From Microbacterium sp. Root180 (GTDB lineage Bacteria > Actinomycetota > Actinomycetes > Actinomycetales > Microbacteriaceae): a DNA stretch of 64,000 bases. Where the stretch lies: contig NZ_LMHS01000004.1 in the NCBI RefSeq assembly GCF_001428485.1, positions 1 through 64,000 on the forward strand, given 5' to 3'. Each line of letters begins with the position of its first letter. The first letter of the stretch is position 1. This document shows, piece after piece, positions 7,562 to 15,742 of the stretch. The position numbers and the translations under genes are program-made. The notes beneath the pieces are model-generated. The model saw nothing but the letters and a program-made list of their open reading frames with translations. It was not told where the DNA came from and searched no databases.

Positions 7562-8251
7562 GTGCACGAGAGCGACCTCCGCATCCCCGTGCAGCTTCCG
7601 GCCGGTGAGGTCGAGATCTCCGCGGCGTACGCGCTTCCCGAGGGTGCGTGGGCGCTCGTCGCGGTGGCGCACGGTGCCGGCGCGGGGATGCGGCATCCCT
7701 TCCTCTCCGGCTTCGTGGGCGCGCTCCACGCCGACGGGGTCGCCACGCTGCGGTTCAACTTCCCGTACCTCGAGGCAGGGCGACGGATGCCAGGCCCCGC
7801 CGCTCATGCGATCGCGACGTGGTCAGCGGTCGCTGCGACCGCTGACGCGCAGGCCCCCGGACTGCCCTTCTGGGCGGCGGGAAAATCGTACGGCGGTCGA
7901 ATGGCCTCGATGGCGGCGGCGGAGTCGGCGATCTCGCCGGCGGGTCTCGTCTATCTCGGCTACCCGCTGCATCCGCCGGGAAGTCCCGACAAGGCGCGCA
8001 CGGCGCACCTTCCCGACATCGCTCAGGCGCAGCTGTTCGTCGAGGGATCGAAGGACCCGTTCATCGACCCGCTCGATCAGTTCGAGCGGGCCGTGGCGTC
8101 GTGTCGGGATGCCGAGACCGTGTGGATCGACGGGGGCGGCCACTCGTTCGAGGTGAAGGGTCACAAGCGCTCCGCCGACGACATCGGCGCGGGCATCGCC
8201 CCGCTCGTCGTCGAATGGATGCGCCGCCGGAGTCAGCGCCCGGCCGCGTAG
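7562..8251 (+). CDS. Alpha/beta hydrolase of the KANL3/Tex30-like family
   Basis: 229 aa, GTG start 3 nt after the preceding stop. Nucleophile elbow GKSYGG (about residues 108-113, consensus GxSxG with Ser110), an early AVAHGAGAGMRHPF oxyanion region (38-51), a late acidic residue in GSKDPFIDP (162-170) and catalytic His in GGGHSFEVKG (about 193-202) complete a plausible triad. Bacterial members are small cytosolic hydrolases or esterases with unknown substrates. The last 19 nt overlap the convergent gamma-glutamyltransferase gene tail to tail (8233-8251). Confidence 0.82.
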   Translation: MHESDLRIPVQLPAGEVEISAAYALPEGAWALVAVAHGAGAGMRHPFLSGFVGALHADGVATLRFNFPYLEAGRRMPGPAAHAIATWSAVAATADAQAPGLPFWAAGKSYGGRMASMAAAESAISPAGLVYLGYPLHPPGSPDKARTAHLPDIAQAQLFVEGSKDPFIDPLDQFERAVASCRDAETVWIDGGGHSFEVKGHKRSADDIGAGIAPLVVEWMRRRSQRPAA

Positions 8252-10032
8252 CCCTGCATTCCGCGCGGGTTCGCCGCGGCCCACAGCGTGCCGTCGGCCG
8301 TGCGCCGTCCGACGGCCGACACCCGGCCCAGCGACCAGTCGCCGGCGCGGGTGACACGGTGGCCCCGGCGCTCGAGGCCGCCGATGACATCGTCGCCCAG
8401 CCGATCCTCGACGACGGCGCCGGCCGGCGTCCAGGTACGCGGCCAGAAGGACTCGGGCATGGCGGTCGTATGGAGCGTCGGGGAGTCGATGGCCTCCTGC
8501 GCGGTGTAGCCGCCGACGATCATGCGCAGCAACACCGGAAGCTGCCACTGGTCCTGCTGGTCGCCGCCCGGCGTGCCGATCGCGAACTCCGGCTCGTGGC
8601 CGCGGAGCACGAGCGTCGGAGTGAGGGTGGTGCGCGGACGCCGCCCCGGCGTGAGAGACGACGGCGTGCCCGGTTCCAGCCAGGTCATCTGCAGTCGCGT
8701 CCCGAGGCAGAAGCCCAGTGCCGGGATCGTCGGCGAGGACTGCAGCCAGCCGCCCGAAGGCGTCGCCGAGACGATGTTGCCCCATCGGTCGACCACGTCC
8801 AGATGGCAGGTGTCGCCGCGGGTCTGGCCCGAGGGCGAGACGGTGGGCTCGCCCGTGGATGCCCCGTCCGCCGCGGAGTCGGTGCGCAGCGGCGGAACGA
8901 ACGGCTCGCGGCCGTGAAGGCGTCCGGGCCGGAACGCGGTGGACGCGCGGTCGCCGATGAGCTCGCGGCGCTCGGCGAGATAGTCGTCGGCGAGGAGCGC
9001 CTCGAGGTCTACGTCGTCGTCGCCGAACCAGGCATCGCGATCGGCGAGGGCGAGCTTCTGCGCCTCGAGGAGTGTGTGCGCGCCCGCCTCGGTCGAAGGG
9101 TCGATGAGGTCGTCGTCGAACGGCTCGAGCAGCGCGAGCGCCTGCAGAAGCGCCGGGCCCTGCGTCCACGGTCCCGCCTTCGCGATCGTTCGCCCGCGGA
9201 ACGTGCGCGTGACGGCCGGCTCGTAGCCGGCTTCGAAGCCGGCGAAGTCGTCGATCGTGATCACGCCCGCGTGTCGTCCTCCGGCGGAGTGCCGGTGAGG
9301 CTGGGCGGCGAAGGCCGCGGACTCCTGCGCCACCAGGCCGGTGCGCCACTCGCGCCGCGCCGCGTCGACGCGCGCTGCCCGCCCGACCGGGCCGTCGTCG
9401 CGGACCGTGCACGAGGCGTGGACCAGTCCGTCCAGCACATCGGCATACGCGGGATTGCGCACGACGTCGCCTGCGGCGGGCGGGCGGCCGCCCGGCATCC
9501 ACAGATCACCCGACGTCGTCCACTCGTCGCGGAAGAGGCCGGCCACGCGGGAGATGGTGGCGGCTGCCTGCGGGATCAGCGGATGCCCGTCCCGCGCGTA
9601 CCCGATCGCGTAGGCCAGAACGTCGGTCAGCTCCCAGGTGCCGTGATCGCGCAGCAGCAGCAGCCACGCGTCGACCGCACCGGGCACCGCGGCCGCGAGG
9701 GCTCCCGAGCCGGGTACCAGATCGAGGCCCTCGGCGCGGTAGTGCGCGATCGTGGCTCCGGCCGGCGCCGGTCCCTGGCCCATGAGCACCGTCGGGGAGT
9801 CGGCATCCGCCGTCTGGAAGATGCCGACGAGATCGCCGCCCGGGCCGTTCAGGTGGGGCTCGACGACGTGGAGCACGAAGGCCGCCGCCACCGAAGCATC
9901 GAAGGCGTTGCCACCGCGCTCCAGGACCGACTGAGCGGTCGCGGTGGCGAGCCAGTGGGTCGACGCCGACATGCCGAACGTGCCCGACAGTGTCGGCCGG
10001 GTGGTGAAACCGGGTGGGGGAGTGAAGGTCAC
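8233..10032 (-). CDS. Gamma-glutamyltransferase family protein (Ntn hydrolase)
   Basis: 599 aa, GTG start overlapping the aminopeptidase stop by 4 nt. Family signs: N-terminal GGNAFDASVAAAFVLHVVEPHLNGPGGD (about 40-67), and the autoprocessing site GDTCHLDVVDRWGNIVSATPS with Thr408 as predicted nucleophile of the small subunit, then TPTLVLRGHEPEFAIGTPGGD (substrate loop) near the C-terminus. There is no signal peptide, unlike E. coli Ggt, so the enzyme should act in the cytoplasm. Members cleave gamma-glutamyl compounds, but paralogues without known substrate are common. Pairing with aminopeptidase P suggests peptide or glutathione-like thiol catabolism; that is inference. Confidence 0.88.
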   Translation of the reverse strand: MTFTPPPGFTTRPTLSGTFGMSASTHWLATATAQSVLERGGNAFDASVAAAFVLHVVEPHLNGPGGDLVGIFQTADADSPTVLMGQGPAPAGATIAHYRAEGLDLVPGSGALAAAVPGAVDAWLLLLRDHGTWELTDVLAYAIGYARDGHPLIPQAAATISRVAGLFRDEWTTSGDLWMPGGRPPAAGDVVRNPAYADVLDGLVHASCTVRDDGPVGRAARVDAARREWRTGLVAQESAAFAAQPHRHSAGGRHAGVITIDDFAGFEAGYEPAVTRTFRGRTIAKAGPWTQGPALLQALALLEPFDDDLIDPSTEAGAHTLLEAQKLALADRDAWFGDDDVDLEALLADDYLAERRELIGDRASTAFRPGRLHGREPFVPPLRTDSAADGASTGEPTVSPSGQTRGDTCHLDVVDRWGNIVSATPSGGWLQSSPTIPALGFCLGTRLQMTWLEPGTPSSLTPGRRPRTTLTPTLVLRGHEPEFAIGTPGGDQQDQWQLPVLLRMIVGGYTAQEAIDSPTLHTTAMPESFWPRTWTPAGAVVEDRLGDDVIGGLERRGHRVTRAGDWSLGRVSAVGRRTADGTLWAAANPRGMQGYAAGR

Positions 10033-11453
10033 GCGGAGAGCCGGGCGATCCAGGCCTCGACCTCGTCGGCCGTGCGCGGGATGCCGGCCGACAGGTTGAC
10101 CGGACCGTCGGCCGTCATGAGGATGTCGTCCTCGATGCGCACGCCGATGCCGCGGTACTCCTCGGGGACGGTCACATCGTCGATCTGGAAGTACAGGCCG
10201 GGCTCGATCGTGAAGACCATGCCCGCCTCGAGCAGGCCGTCGTAGTACATGTCGCGGCGGGCCTGTGCGCAATCGTGCACGTCGATGCCGAGGTGGTGAC
10301 TCGTGCCGTGCACCATGTACCGGCGGTGGTGTCCGCCCGCGTCGGCGTCGAGCGCCTCCTGAGCGGTGACGGGGAGAAGGCCCCACTCGGCGACGCGGGT
10401 GGCGATGACCTGCATCGCCGCCTCGTGGACCGACCGGAACCTCACGCCGGGCTTCGCGGCCGCGAACGCCGCGTCGGCGGCTTCGCGCACGGTCTCGTAG
10501 ATGCGCCGCTGGATGTCGGTGAAGCGACCGCTCACGGGCAGGGTCCGGGTGATGTCGGCGGTGTAGAGGCTGTCCACCTCGGCGCCGGCGTCGATCAGCA
10601 TGAGGTCGCCGGGCACGACGGCGCCGTCGTTGCGCGTCCAGTGGAGGTAGCACGCATGGGGACCGGATGCCGCGATCGTGTCGTAGCCGACGGCGTTGCC
10701 GTCGCTGCGCGCCCGCTGATGGAAGACGCCCTCCACGATGCGCTCGCCCCGGGGGTGTGCCACGACCTCGGGAAGGTGGGCGACGATGTCGTCGAACCCG
10801 GCCGCCGTGACGTCGATCGCGAGCTTCATCTGCGCGACCTCGTAGGCGTCCTTGACGAGGCGGAGCTCCGACACGAAGCGCGTGAGGTCGTCGTTCTCAT
10901 CGAGCACCAGGTCGTCGTCGTGGAGCTCGAGGCCGTCGATGTGCGCGGTGGCCAGGCCCAGGTCGGCGGCGACGCCCGACAGCGCGGGGCGCGGGCCGAT
11001 CCAGAACTCGCCGATCGAGGCATCCGAGTAGAACTCCGCCGTCGTGCGGTCGGCGCGCTCGCGGAAGTAGAGCGTGACGTCGTGGCCGCCGGCAGCACGA
11101 GGTTCGAACACGAGCACCGAGCCGGGCTCGGCATCCGAGGCCCACCCCGTCAGGTGCGAGAACGCCGAGTGGGCGCGGAACGGGTAGTCGGTGTCGTTGC
11201 TGCGCTGCTTCAGCTCGCCGGCGGGAAGGACCAGCCGCTTGCCGGGGAAGGCGGCCGACACGGCGTCGCGGCGCGCTGCCGTGTAGGCGGCCTGCGCGCG
11301 GGCCGGCGGTGCGGTGTCGGGGCGCTCGGCCCAGCCTTCGGAGATGGTGTCGAGGAAACCCTGGCCGTACGGCTGCCGGCGGTTGGTGCTGGTCGACACG
11401 GGGGTCTCTGCGTCGGGGGTCGCGATCGTGTCGCTCTCGCCTGTGGTGCTCAT
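10029..11453 (-). CDS. Aminopeptidase P family (Xaa-Pro aminopeptidase)
   Basis: 474 aa, pita-bread metallopeptidase M24B. An N-terminal aminopeptidase-P domain (about 50-190) precedes the catalytic domain with the five metal ligands: Asp in LIDAGAEVDS, Asp in LYTADITRT, His in GTSHHLGIDVHD, Glu in FTIEPGLYF and Glu in GVRIEDDIL. It removes an N-terminal residue preceding proline, in the cytosol with Mn2+. The start lies 6 nt downstream of a CAGACT -10-like box. A 4-nt overlap couples it to the gamma-glutamyltransferase gene. Confidence 0.92.
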   Translation of the reverse strand: MSTTGESDTIATPDAETPVSTSTNRRQPYGQGFLDTISEGWAERPDTAPPARAQAAYTAARRDAVSAAFPGKRLVLPAGELKQRSNDTDYPFRAHSAFSHLTGWASDAEPGSVLVFEPRAAGGHDVTLYFRERADRTTAEFYSDASIGEFWIGPRPALSGVAADLGLATAHIDGLELHDDDLVLDENDDLTRFVSELRLVKDAYEVAQMKLAIDVTAAGFDDIVAHLPEVVAHPRGERIVEGVFHQRARSDGNAVGYDTIAASGPHACYLHWTRNDGAVVPGDLMLIDAGAEVDSLYTADITRTLPVSGRFTDIQRRIYETVREAADAAFAAAKPGVRFRSVHEAAMQVIATRVAEWGLLPVTAQEALDADAGGHHRRYMVHGTSHHLGIDVHDCAQARRDMYYDGLLEAGMVFTIEPGLYFQIDDVTVPEEYRGIGVRIEDDILMTADGPVNLSAGIPRTADEVEAWIARLSA

Positions 11454-11459
11454 GCGTCC

Positions 11460-11465
11460 AGTCTG
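11460..11465 (-). promoter_or_regulatory. -10-like box for the aminopeptidase P - GGT operon
   Basis: CAGACT on the minus strand followed by 6 nt and ATG at 11453; weaker than the other boxes because the first base is C. Confidence 0.35.
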
Positions 11466-11490
11466 GCATGGGCCGCAGACGCGCGCCCGG

Positions 11491-12513
11491 TCAGTCGACG
11501 GGCTCGAGTTGAACGATGAAGGGACGGTGGTCCGACCCCGAGTCGTCCATCGATCGCAGCACGAGCGACCCCGTCGCCTCCCAGTGGGGCGACGTCATCA
11601 CGTGGTCGATCGGCGTGCCCAGAAGGGCGGGCACGGCGGCCGACCACGTGCCGATGGCTCCGTTGCCCGTGGCGACCGCGGTGTCGCGGCACAGACCGAG
11701 GTCTCCGCCGTCGATGCCGAGCTCGGTCATGTGGTCGACGGTCGCGTTGAAGTCGCCGGCCATGATCACGTTCGCGGTGCCGCACTGGTCGGCCAGCCAC
11801 TGGAGGTCGTCGCGCCACTCCTGCATATAGCTCGGGCGGGGCGCGACGGCGTGGGCGGCGACGACGATCGGCCCGTCGCCGCTCGTCGGCATCGCCACGG
11901 CGCTCGGCACCGTCGAGGTGTTGCTCGTCCCGTCACGGGAGGACTCGATGATCGCGTAGTCGCCGAGTTCGGGGGAGATGAGCAGCGTGGTCGATCCGGC
12001 ATCCCATTCCGTCGACGGATCCTCGGCGTGGTGAGCCCACATGCGGTGCCCGAGCTCGCGCATCGCGATCGCGACCTGCTCGCCGGTCTCGATCGTCGTC
12101 TCGGGGAGCGCGACGATGTCGGCGTCCATCGCGACGGCGATCTTGGCGATCGTGGCGGGGGGCGTCGCGGGACCGGCGGTGTTCCACGTCATGACCCGGA
12201 TCGCCGTCTCTGTCTTGGCGGGGAGCGCGTCCGTCCCGGTGCCGCCGCGGCCCATGAGGATCACGCCGCCCGCGATCGCCGCCACTCCCGTGACGCACGC
12301 GAGCGCGAGGGAGAATCCGCGGATCGGACGGACGAGGGACAGCAGGAGGAAGACGACCGCCGCCGCCGCGAAGGCGAGCGCGAGGAGCCCGCGGAACGAC
12401 ACGATCTGCGCCACCGGATAGATGCGCTCCACGTGGAAGAACGACGGCCAGGTCAGCACCGCCGCCGCGATCGCGCAGAGCACCGTGACGAGGATCCCCA
12501 GCAGGCGCAGCAC
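11491..12513 (-). CDS. Membrane-anchored endonuclease/exonuclease/phosphatase family protein
   Basis: 340 aa with GTG start set by a TAGAGT box 7 nt upstream. Three N-terminal membrane helices (about 3-22, 33-54, 60-80) precede an EEP domain exposed outside: MTWNTAG (about 105-111, metal/phosphate Asn), LPETTIETGEQ (catalytic Glu), VMAGDFNATVDH (DxN), and the terminal GSDHRPFIVQL (Asp-His). The membrane-tethered form resembles actinobacterial EEP proteins annotated as phosphodiesterases or sphingomyelinase-like; the substrate is unknown and could be a nucleotide, lipid or inositol phosphate. It is divergent from the PHP phosphoesterase gene with only 74 bp between starts. Confidence 0.82.
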   Translation of the reverse strand: MLRLLGILVTVLCAIAAAVLTWPSFFHVERIYPVAQIVSFRGLLALAFAAAAVVFLLLSLVRPIRGFSLALACVTGVAAIAGGVILMGRGGTGTDALPAKTETAIRVMTWNTAGPATPPATIAKIAVAMDADIVALPETTIETGEQVAIAMRELGHRMWAHHAEDPSTEWDAGSTTLLISPELGDYAIIESSRDGTSNTSTVPSAVAMPTSGDGPIVVAAHAVAPRPSYMQEWRDDLQWLADQCGTANVIMAGDFNATVDHMTELGIDGGDLGLCRDTAVATGNGAIGTWSAAVPALLGTPIDHVMTSPHWEATGSLVLRSMDDSGSDHRPFIVQLEPVD

Positions 12514-12520
12514 GACGGCG

Positions 12521-12526
12521 ACTCTA
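12521..12526 (-). promoter_or_regulatory. -10 box of the EEP gene, leaderless
   Basis: TAGAGT on the minus strand, 7 nt before the GTG at 12513. It decides the start against a longer frame that would run into the divergent PHP gene. Confidence 0.5.
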
Positions 12527-12575
12527 TGCGAGCAGTCTGGGAGATCGGTCAGCGCGGCGCCGCATGTCGCCGCGG

Positions 12576-12581
12576 TAATCT
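12576..12581 (+). promoter_or_regulatory. -10 box of the PHP gene, leaderless
   Basis: TAATCT, 6 nt, ATG at 12588. Confidence 0.55.
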
Positions 12582-12587
12582 CGTGGG

Positions 12588-13451
12588 ATGCCGGCTTCGC
12601 AACGCTTCGAGGGGCCGAGCGATCTGCACCTGCATTCGGTCCATTCCGACGGCACGGAGTCGCCGGCGCAGGTGATGGCCGCCGCGCACCGTCACGGGCT
12701 GCGCACCGCCGCACTCACCGACCACGACACGACCTCGGGATGGGCCGAGGCGGCCGAGGCAGCGGCATCCCTCGGCATGACCTTCCTCCCGGGCATGGAG
12801 CTGTCGGCGCGTCACGAATGGCGCAGCGTGCACGTGCTGGCGTACCTCATCGACCCGGACGACCCCGACCTCCGGGCGATGACGGATCGCATCCGCTCAT
12901 CGCGGCTGGATCGCGCCCGCCTGATGGCGGATCGCATCTCCCGCGACTACGACCTGGTGTGGGACGACATCCTCGCCCAGACCTCCGACGGAGCCACGAT
13001 CGGCCGCCCCCACATCGCCGACGCCCTCGTCGCGCGGGGGCTCGTCCGCGACCGCTCCGAGGCCTTCTCGAGCATCCTCCGCCCCGGCGGCGACTACTAC
13101 GTCGCGCTCTACGCGCCCGATCCGGTGACCGCGGTCGAGCTCGTGGCAGGAGCAGGCGGAGTTCCCGTCATCGCCCATCCCGCAGGGCGGGCCGGGCTGC
13201 TGCCGATGCCGTTGATGGAGCGGATGCTGCGCGCCGGCCTCGCAGGGTTCGAGCTGGGCCACCGCGAGAACGTGGGCTCCGGCATCCGCACGCTCCGCGC
13301 GCTGTGCGAACAGCACGACCTCATCGTGACCGGGTCGAGCGACTACCACGGTCTGGGAAAGCCGAATCAGCCCGGGGAGAACACGACCGACGACGCCATG
13401 GTCGCGCGGATCATCGAGCGTGCAACGGGAAGCGCCCCCGTCTACCCGTAG
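12588..13451 (+). CDS. PHP domain phosphoesterase (TrpH/RnaM-like)
   Basis: 287 aa. PHP motifs in order: DLHLHSVHSDGTESP (about 12-26), ALTDHDTTSGW (about 42-52), the Glu of PGMELSA (about 65-71), VHVLAY, VIAHPAGR (about 183-190) and GSSDYHG (about 258-264, DxH). Relatives such as E. coli RnaM (TrpH/YciV) are 5'-3' exoribonucleases or 3',5'-nucleoside bisphosphate phosphatases using three metal ions. A cytosolic nucleotide/RNA phosphatase role is likely; the exact substrate is not readable. The gene ends inside a terminator hairpin shared with the convergent SHOCT gene. Confidence 0.87.
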   Translation: MPASQRFEGPSDLHLHSVHSDGTESPAQVMAAAHRHGLRTAALTDHDTTSGWAEAAEAAASLGMTFLPGMELSARHEWRSVHVLAYLIDPDDPDLRAMTDRIRSSRLDRARLMADRISRDYDLVWDDILAQTSDGATIGRPHIADALVARGLVRDRSEAFSSILRPGGDYYVALYAPDPVTAVELVAGAGGVPVIAHPAGRAGLLPMPLMERMLRAGLAGFELGHRENVGSGIRTLRALCEQHDLIVTGSSDYHGLGKPNQPGENTTDDAMVARIIERATGSAPVYP

Positions 13452-13468
13452 GCGGACGAGGGCGCTTC
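13429..13468. terminator. Bidirectional terminator between PHP and SHOCT genes
   Basis: 14-nt arms GAAGCGCCC..CGTC and complement (one mismatch) flank the PHP stop codon; followed by TT on the plus strand and by a C/T-poor run on the minus strand. Confidence 0.6.
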
Positions 13469-13489
13469 TTCACACGAGAAGCGAGTGCC

Positions 13490-13918
13490 TCAGCTGAGAG
13501 CCTTCGTCTTGATGGCGTCGTACTCGGCCTGGCTGATCGTTCCGGCGTCGAGCAGCGCCTTGGCCTTGGCGATCTCGTCGGACGGGCTGGCGGCGGTCGC
13601 GACCTGCTTGATATAGGCGTCCTGCGCGGCCTGGACCTGCCGCGCCTCTGCCGCGCCGCGCTTGGCCATGCCGTTGCCGCGGGCGATCAGGTAGACCAGC
13701 AGGGTCAGGAAGGGCACGAAGATCAGGAAGATGATCCACACGGCCTTCCACCAGCCGCTGAGCTCGTGGTCGCGGAAGAGGTCGCTGATCACCGCGAACA
13801 GCGCGAAGAGGTAGGCCACGAAGACGAAGGCCCACAGGAACCACCAGATGATGTCCCCGAGGGAGCCCCAGAAGCCCTGGTACTCGTAGCCGGTGGTGAC
13901 GGCGTCGATGAATCGCAC
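13490..13918 (-). CDS. PLD-nuclease-N / SHOCT small membrane protein
   Basis: 142 aa; GTG start supported by AGAAAGG 8 nt upstream. Two hydrophobic helices (about 18-45 and 55-80, with WWKAVWIIFLIFVPFLTLLVYLIARG) match the two-helix phospholipase_D-nuclease N-terminal module. After an Ala/Arg/Gln-rich linker the last 30 residues are a SHOCT motif (DEIAKAKALLDAGTISQAEYDAIKTKAL). SHOCT domains are oligomerisation or anchoring modules. No enzymatic domain exists, so this is not a phospholipase. Function unknown; such proteins are common in Actinobacteria. Confidence 0.85.
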   Translation of the reverse strand: MRFIDAVTTGYEYQGFWGSLGDIIWWFLWAFVFVAYLFALFAVISDLFRDHELSGWWKAVWIIFLIFVPFLTLLVYLIARGNGMAKRGAAEARQVQAAQDAYIKQVATAASPSDEIAKAKALLDAGTISQAEYDAIKTKALS

Positions 13919-14041
13919 GATACGTGCCTTTCTGATGCGAGAGGGCGACGCGACGTGCACCGCCTGCGATCAAGATAGCGCCCGCGGGGGTCGCAGTCGC
14001 GCGAACCCGTCCGTATGTCGCCGGGCGTCCTCGTCTGCGGG

Positions 14042-15514
14042 TCAGGCCCCGATGGTCGGGGCGCCGCCTCCGGAGCCGGAGCCGCCGCGACGGCGACGCC
14101 GGCGCCGCGGCGCGGGCTTGCCGTCGTGGTGCTCTCTGCCGCCGCCGTCGTGCGTGCCGCCGCCGTCGGCGGTGCGCTCGGTCGATCCCGCCGGCTGGCG
14201 CTCCGGGGCGCCGCTCTCGCCCGGGGCGCCGCCTCCGGAGCGGCGCCGGCGCCGGCGCGTCGCGTCGTCGGAGGAGCCGCCCTCGCGCGGTGCGGCATCC
14301 GTCGTCTTCACCGTCTGGGTCCTCGGAGCGGTCGCGATGCGGCCCTTGGTGCCGGCGGGGATGTCGAGATCGGAGTAGAGGTGCGGGCTCGAGGAGTAGG
14401 TCTCGACGGGCTCGGGCTGGCCGAACTCGAGCGCCCGGTTGATCAGCGCCCACTTGTGCAGGTCATCCCAGTCGACGAAGGTCACGGCGATGCCGGTCTT
14501 GCCTGCGCGGCCGGTCCGGCCCGCCCGGTGAAGATAGGTCTTCTCGTCGTCGGGAATGGTGTGGTTGATGACATGCGTCACGTCGTCGACGTCGATGCCC
14601 CGGGCGGCGACGTCGGTCGCGATGAGCACGTCGCGCTTCCCGGCCTTGAACGCGGCCATCGAGCGCTCGCGGGCCTCCTGGCTCATGTCGCCGTGCACTG
14701 CGGCGGCGTTGAAGCCGCGGTCGCCGAGCTCGTCCACGAGCCTCTGCGCGGCGCGCTTGGTGCGTGTGAAGACGACGCTCTTTCCGCGACCGTCGGCCTG
14801 CAGGATGCGGGCGATGACCTCGTCCTTGTCGAGCGAGTGCGCGCGGTACACCAGGTGCTTGATGTTGGCCTGCGTGAGCCCCTCATCGGGATCGGTGGCG
14901 CGGATGTGGATCGGGTTGGTCATGAACCGGCGCGCGAGAGCCACGATCGGCCCGGGCATCGTGGCCGAGAACAGCTGGGTGTGGCGCACCGCCGGAACCT
15001 TCTGGAAGATCTTCTCGATGTCGGCGAGGAAGCCCAGGTCGAGCATCTTGTCGGCCTCGTCGAGCACGACCTCGGTCGCATTCGACAGGTCGAGCAGGCG
15101 CTGGTTGTTGAGGTCGATGAGGCGACCGGGGGTGCCCACCACGATCTGCGCGCCGGCCTTGAGCTGGTCGATCTGGCCCTCGTAGGCCTTGCCGCCGTAG
15201 ATGGCCACGACGCTCGTGGAGCGGTTGGACGTCAGCATGTCCATGTCTTCGTAGACCTGCACGCACAGCTCGCGGGTCGGCACGACGATGAGCGCCTTGA
15301 CGCCCGGTGCCGGGTCGAGCCCGAGGCGCTGGACCACGGGGATGCCGAAGCCGAACGTCTTGCCGGTGCCGGTCTTGGCCTGGCCGATGATGTCCTGCCC
15401 GGGGAGGCCGAGGGGGATGGTCTGCTCTTGGATCGGGAAGGCGTCGACGATCCCCTTGACGGAGAGTGCGTCGACGATGTCCTGGTCCACGCCGAGTTCG
15501 GCGAAGGTCGTCAC
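14042..15514 (-). CDS. DEAD-box ATP-dependent RNA helicase
   Basis: 490 aa with GTG start preceded by GGACAGG. All helicase motifs are intact: Q motif FPIQEQ (26-31), P-loop AKTGTGKT (46-53), PTRELC, GTPGRLID, DEAD (152-155), SAT (183-185), VVFTRTK, ATDVAARGID and HRAGRTGR (329-336). The last 90 residues are low-complexity with runs of Arg and Gly, ideal for nonspecific RNA binding. The enzyme unwinds structured RNA during ribosome assembly or mRNA decay, often in the cold (RhlE/CsdA/DeaD type). A large hairpin lies 170 nt upstream and might be in a long leader. Confidence 0.93.
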   Translation of the reverse strand: MTTFAELGVDQDIVDALSVKGIVDAFPIQEQTIPLGLPGQDIIGQAKTGTGKTFGFGIPVVQRLGLDPAPGVKALIVVPTRELCVQVYEDMDMLTSNRSTSVVAIYGGKAYEGQIDQLKAGAQIVVGTPGRLIDLNNQRLLDLSNATEVVLDEADKMLDLGFLADIEKIFQKVPAVRHTQLFSATMPGPIVALARRFMTNPIHIRATDPDEGLTQANIKHLVYRAHSLDKDEVIARILQADGRGKSVVFTRTKRAAQRLVDELGDRGFNAAAVHGDMSQEARERSMAAFKAGKRDVLIATDVAARGIDVDDVTHVINHTIPDDEKTYLHRAGRTGRAGKTGIAVTFVDWDDLHKWALINRALEFGQPEPVETYSSSPHLYSDLDIPAGTKGRIATAPRTQTVKTTDAAPREGGSSDDATRRRRRRSGGGAPGESGAPERQPAGSTERTADGGGTHDGGGREHHDGKPAPRRRRRRRGGSGSGGGAPTIGA

Positions 15515-15683
15515 GATGAGTGCCTGTCCGGCAGTGAGATGCTGCCTGGGTCCGTGCCCTGGCGCGGCGCCGTCGATGTCGTCGCGCGGGCGGAAGTGCG
15601 ATCCACGCCCTCTCTCAGCCACAGGCGCGGGAGCCCCGATCCGACGCCGGGGACCTGTCCACGATACCGGAGGGAGCGTTGCG

Positions 15684-15713
15684 CGCGGCATTTCACGGGG
15701 CCGATGCCGCGCA
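15684..15713. repeat. Inverted repeat in the DEAD-box / ferritin-like divergent region
   Basis: Arms GCGCGGCAT and ATGCCGCGC, perfect 9 bp, 12-nt spacer. It lies 17 bp upstream of the -10 box of the ferritin-like gene and about 170 bp upstream of the helicase start. It could be an operator or a leader hairpin of the helicase message. Confidence 0.45.
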
Positions 15714-15729
15714 CGACGCCGCGCGACTC

Positions 15730-15735
15730 TAGGCT
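15730..15735 (+). promoter_or_regulatory. -10 box of the ferritin-like gene, leaderless
   Basis: TAGGCT, 7 nt, GTG at 15743. Confidence 0.55.
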
Positions 15736-15742
15736 GTAGCGC

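Noticed and set aside
12514..12714. Upstream start of the EEP gene at 12714
   Set aside because: It would overlap the divergent PHP gene; the leaderless box and membrane helix begin at 12513.
13490..13918. Phospholipase D
   Set aside because: Only the two-helix N-terminal membrane module is present; no HKD motifs.
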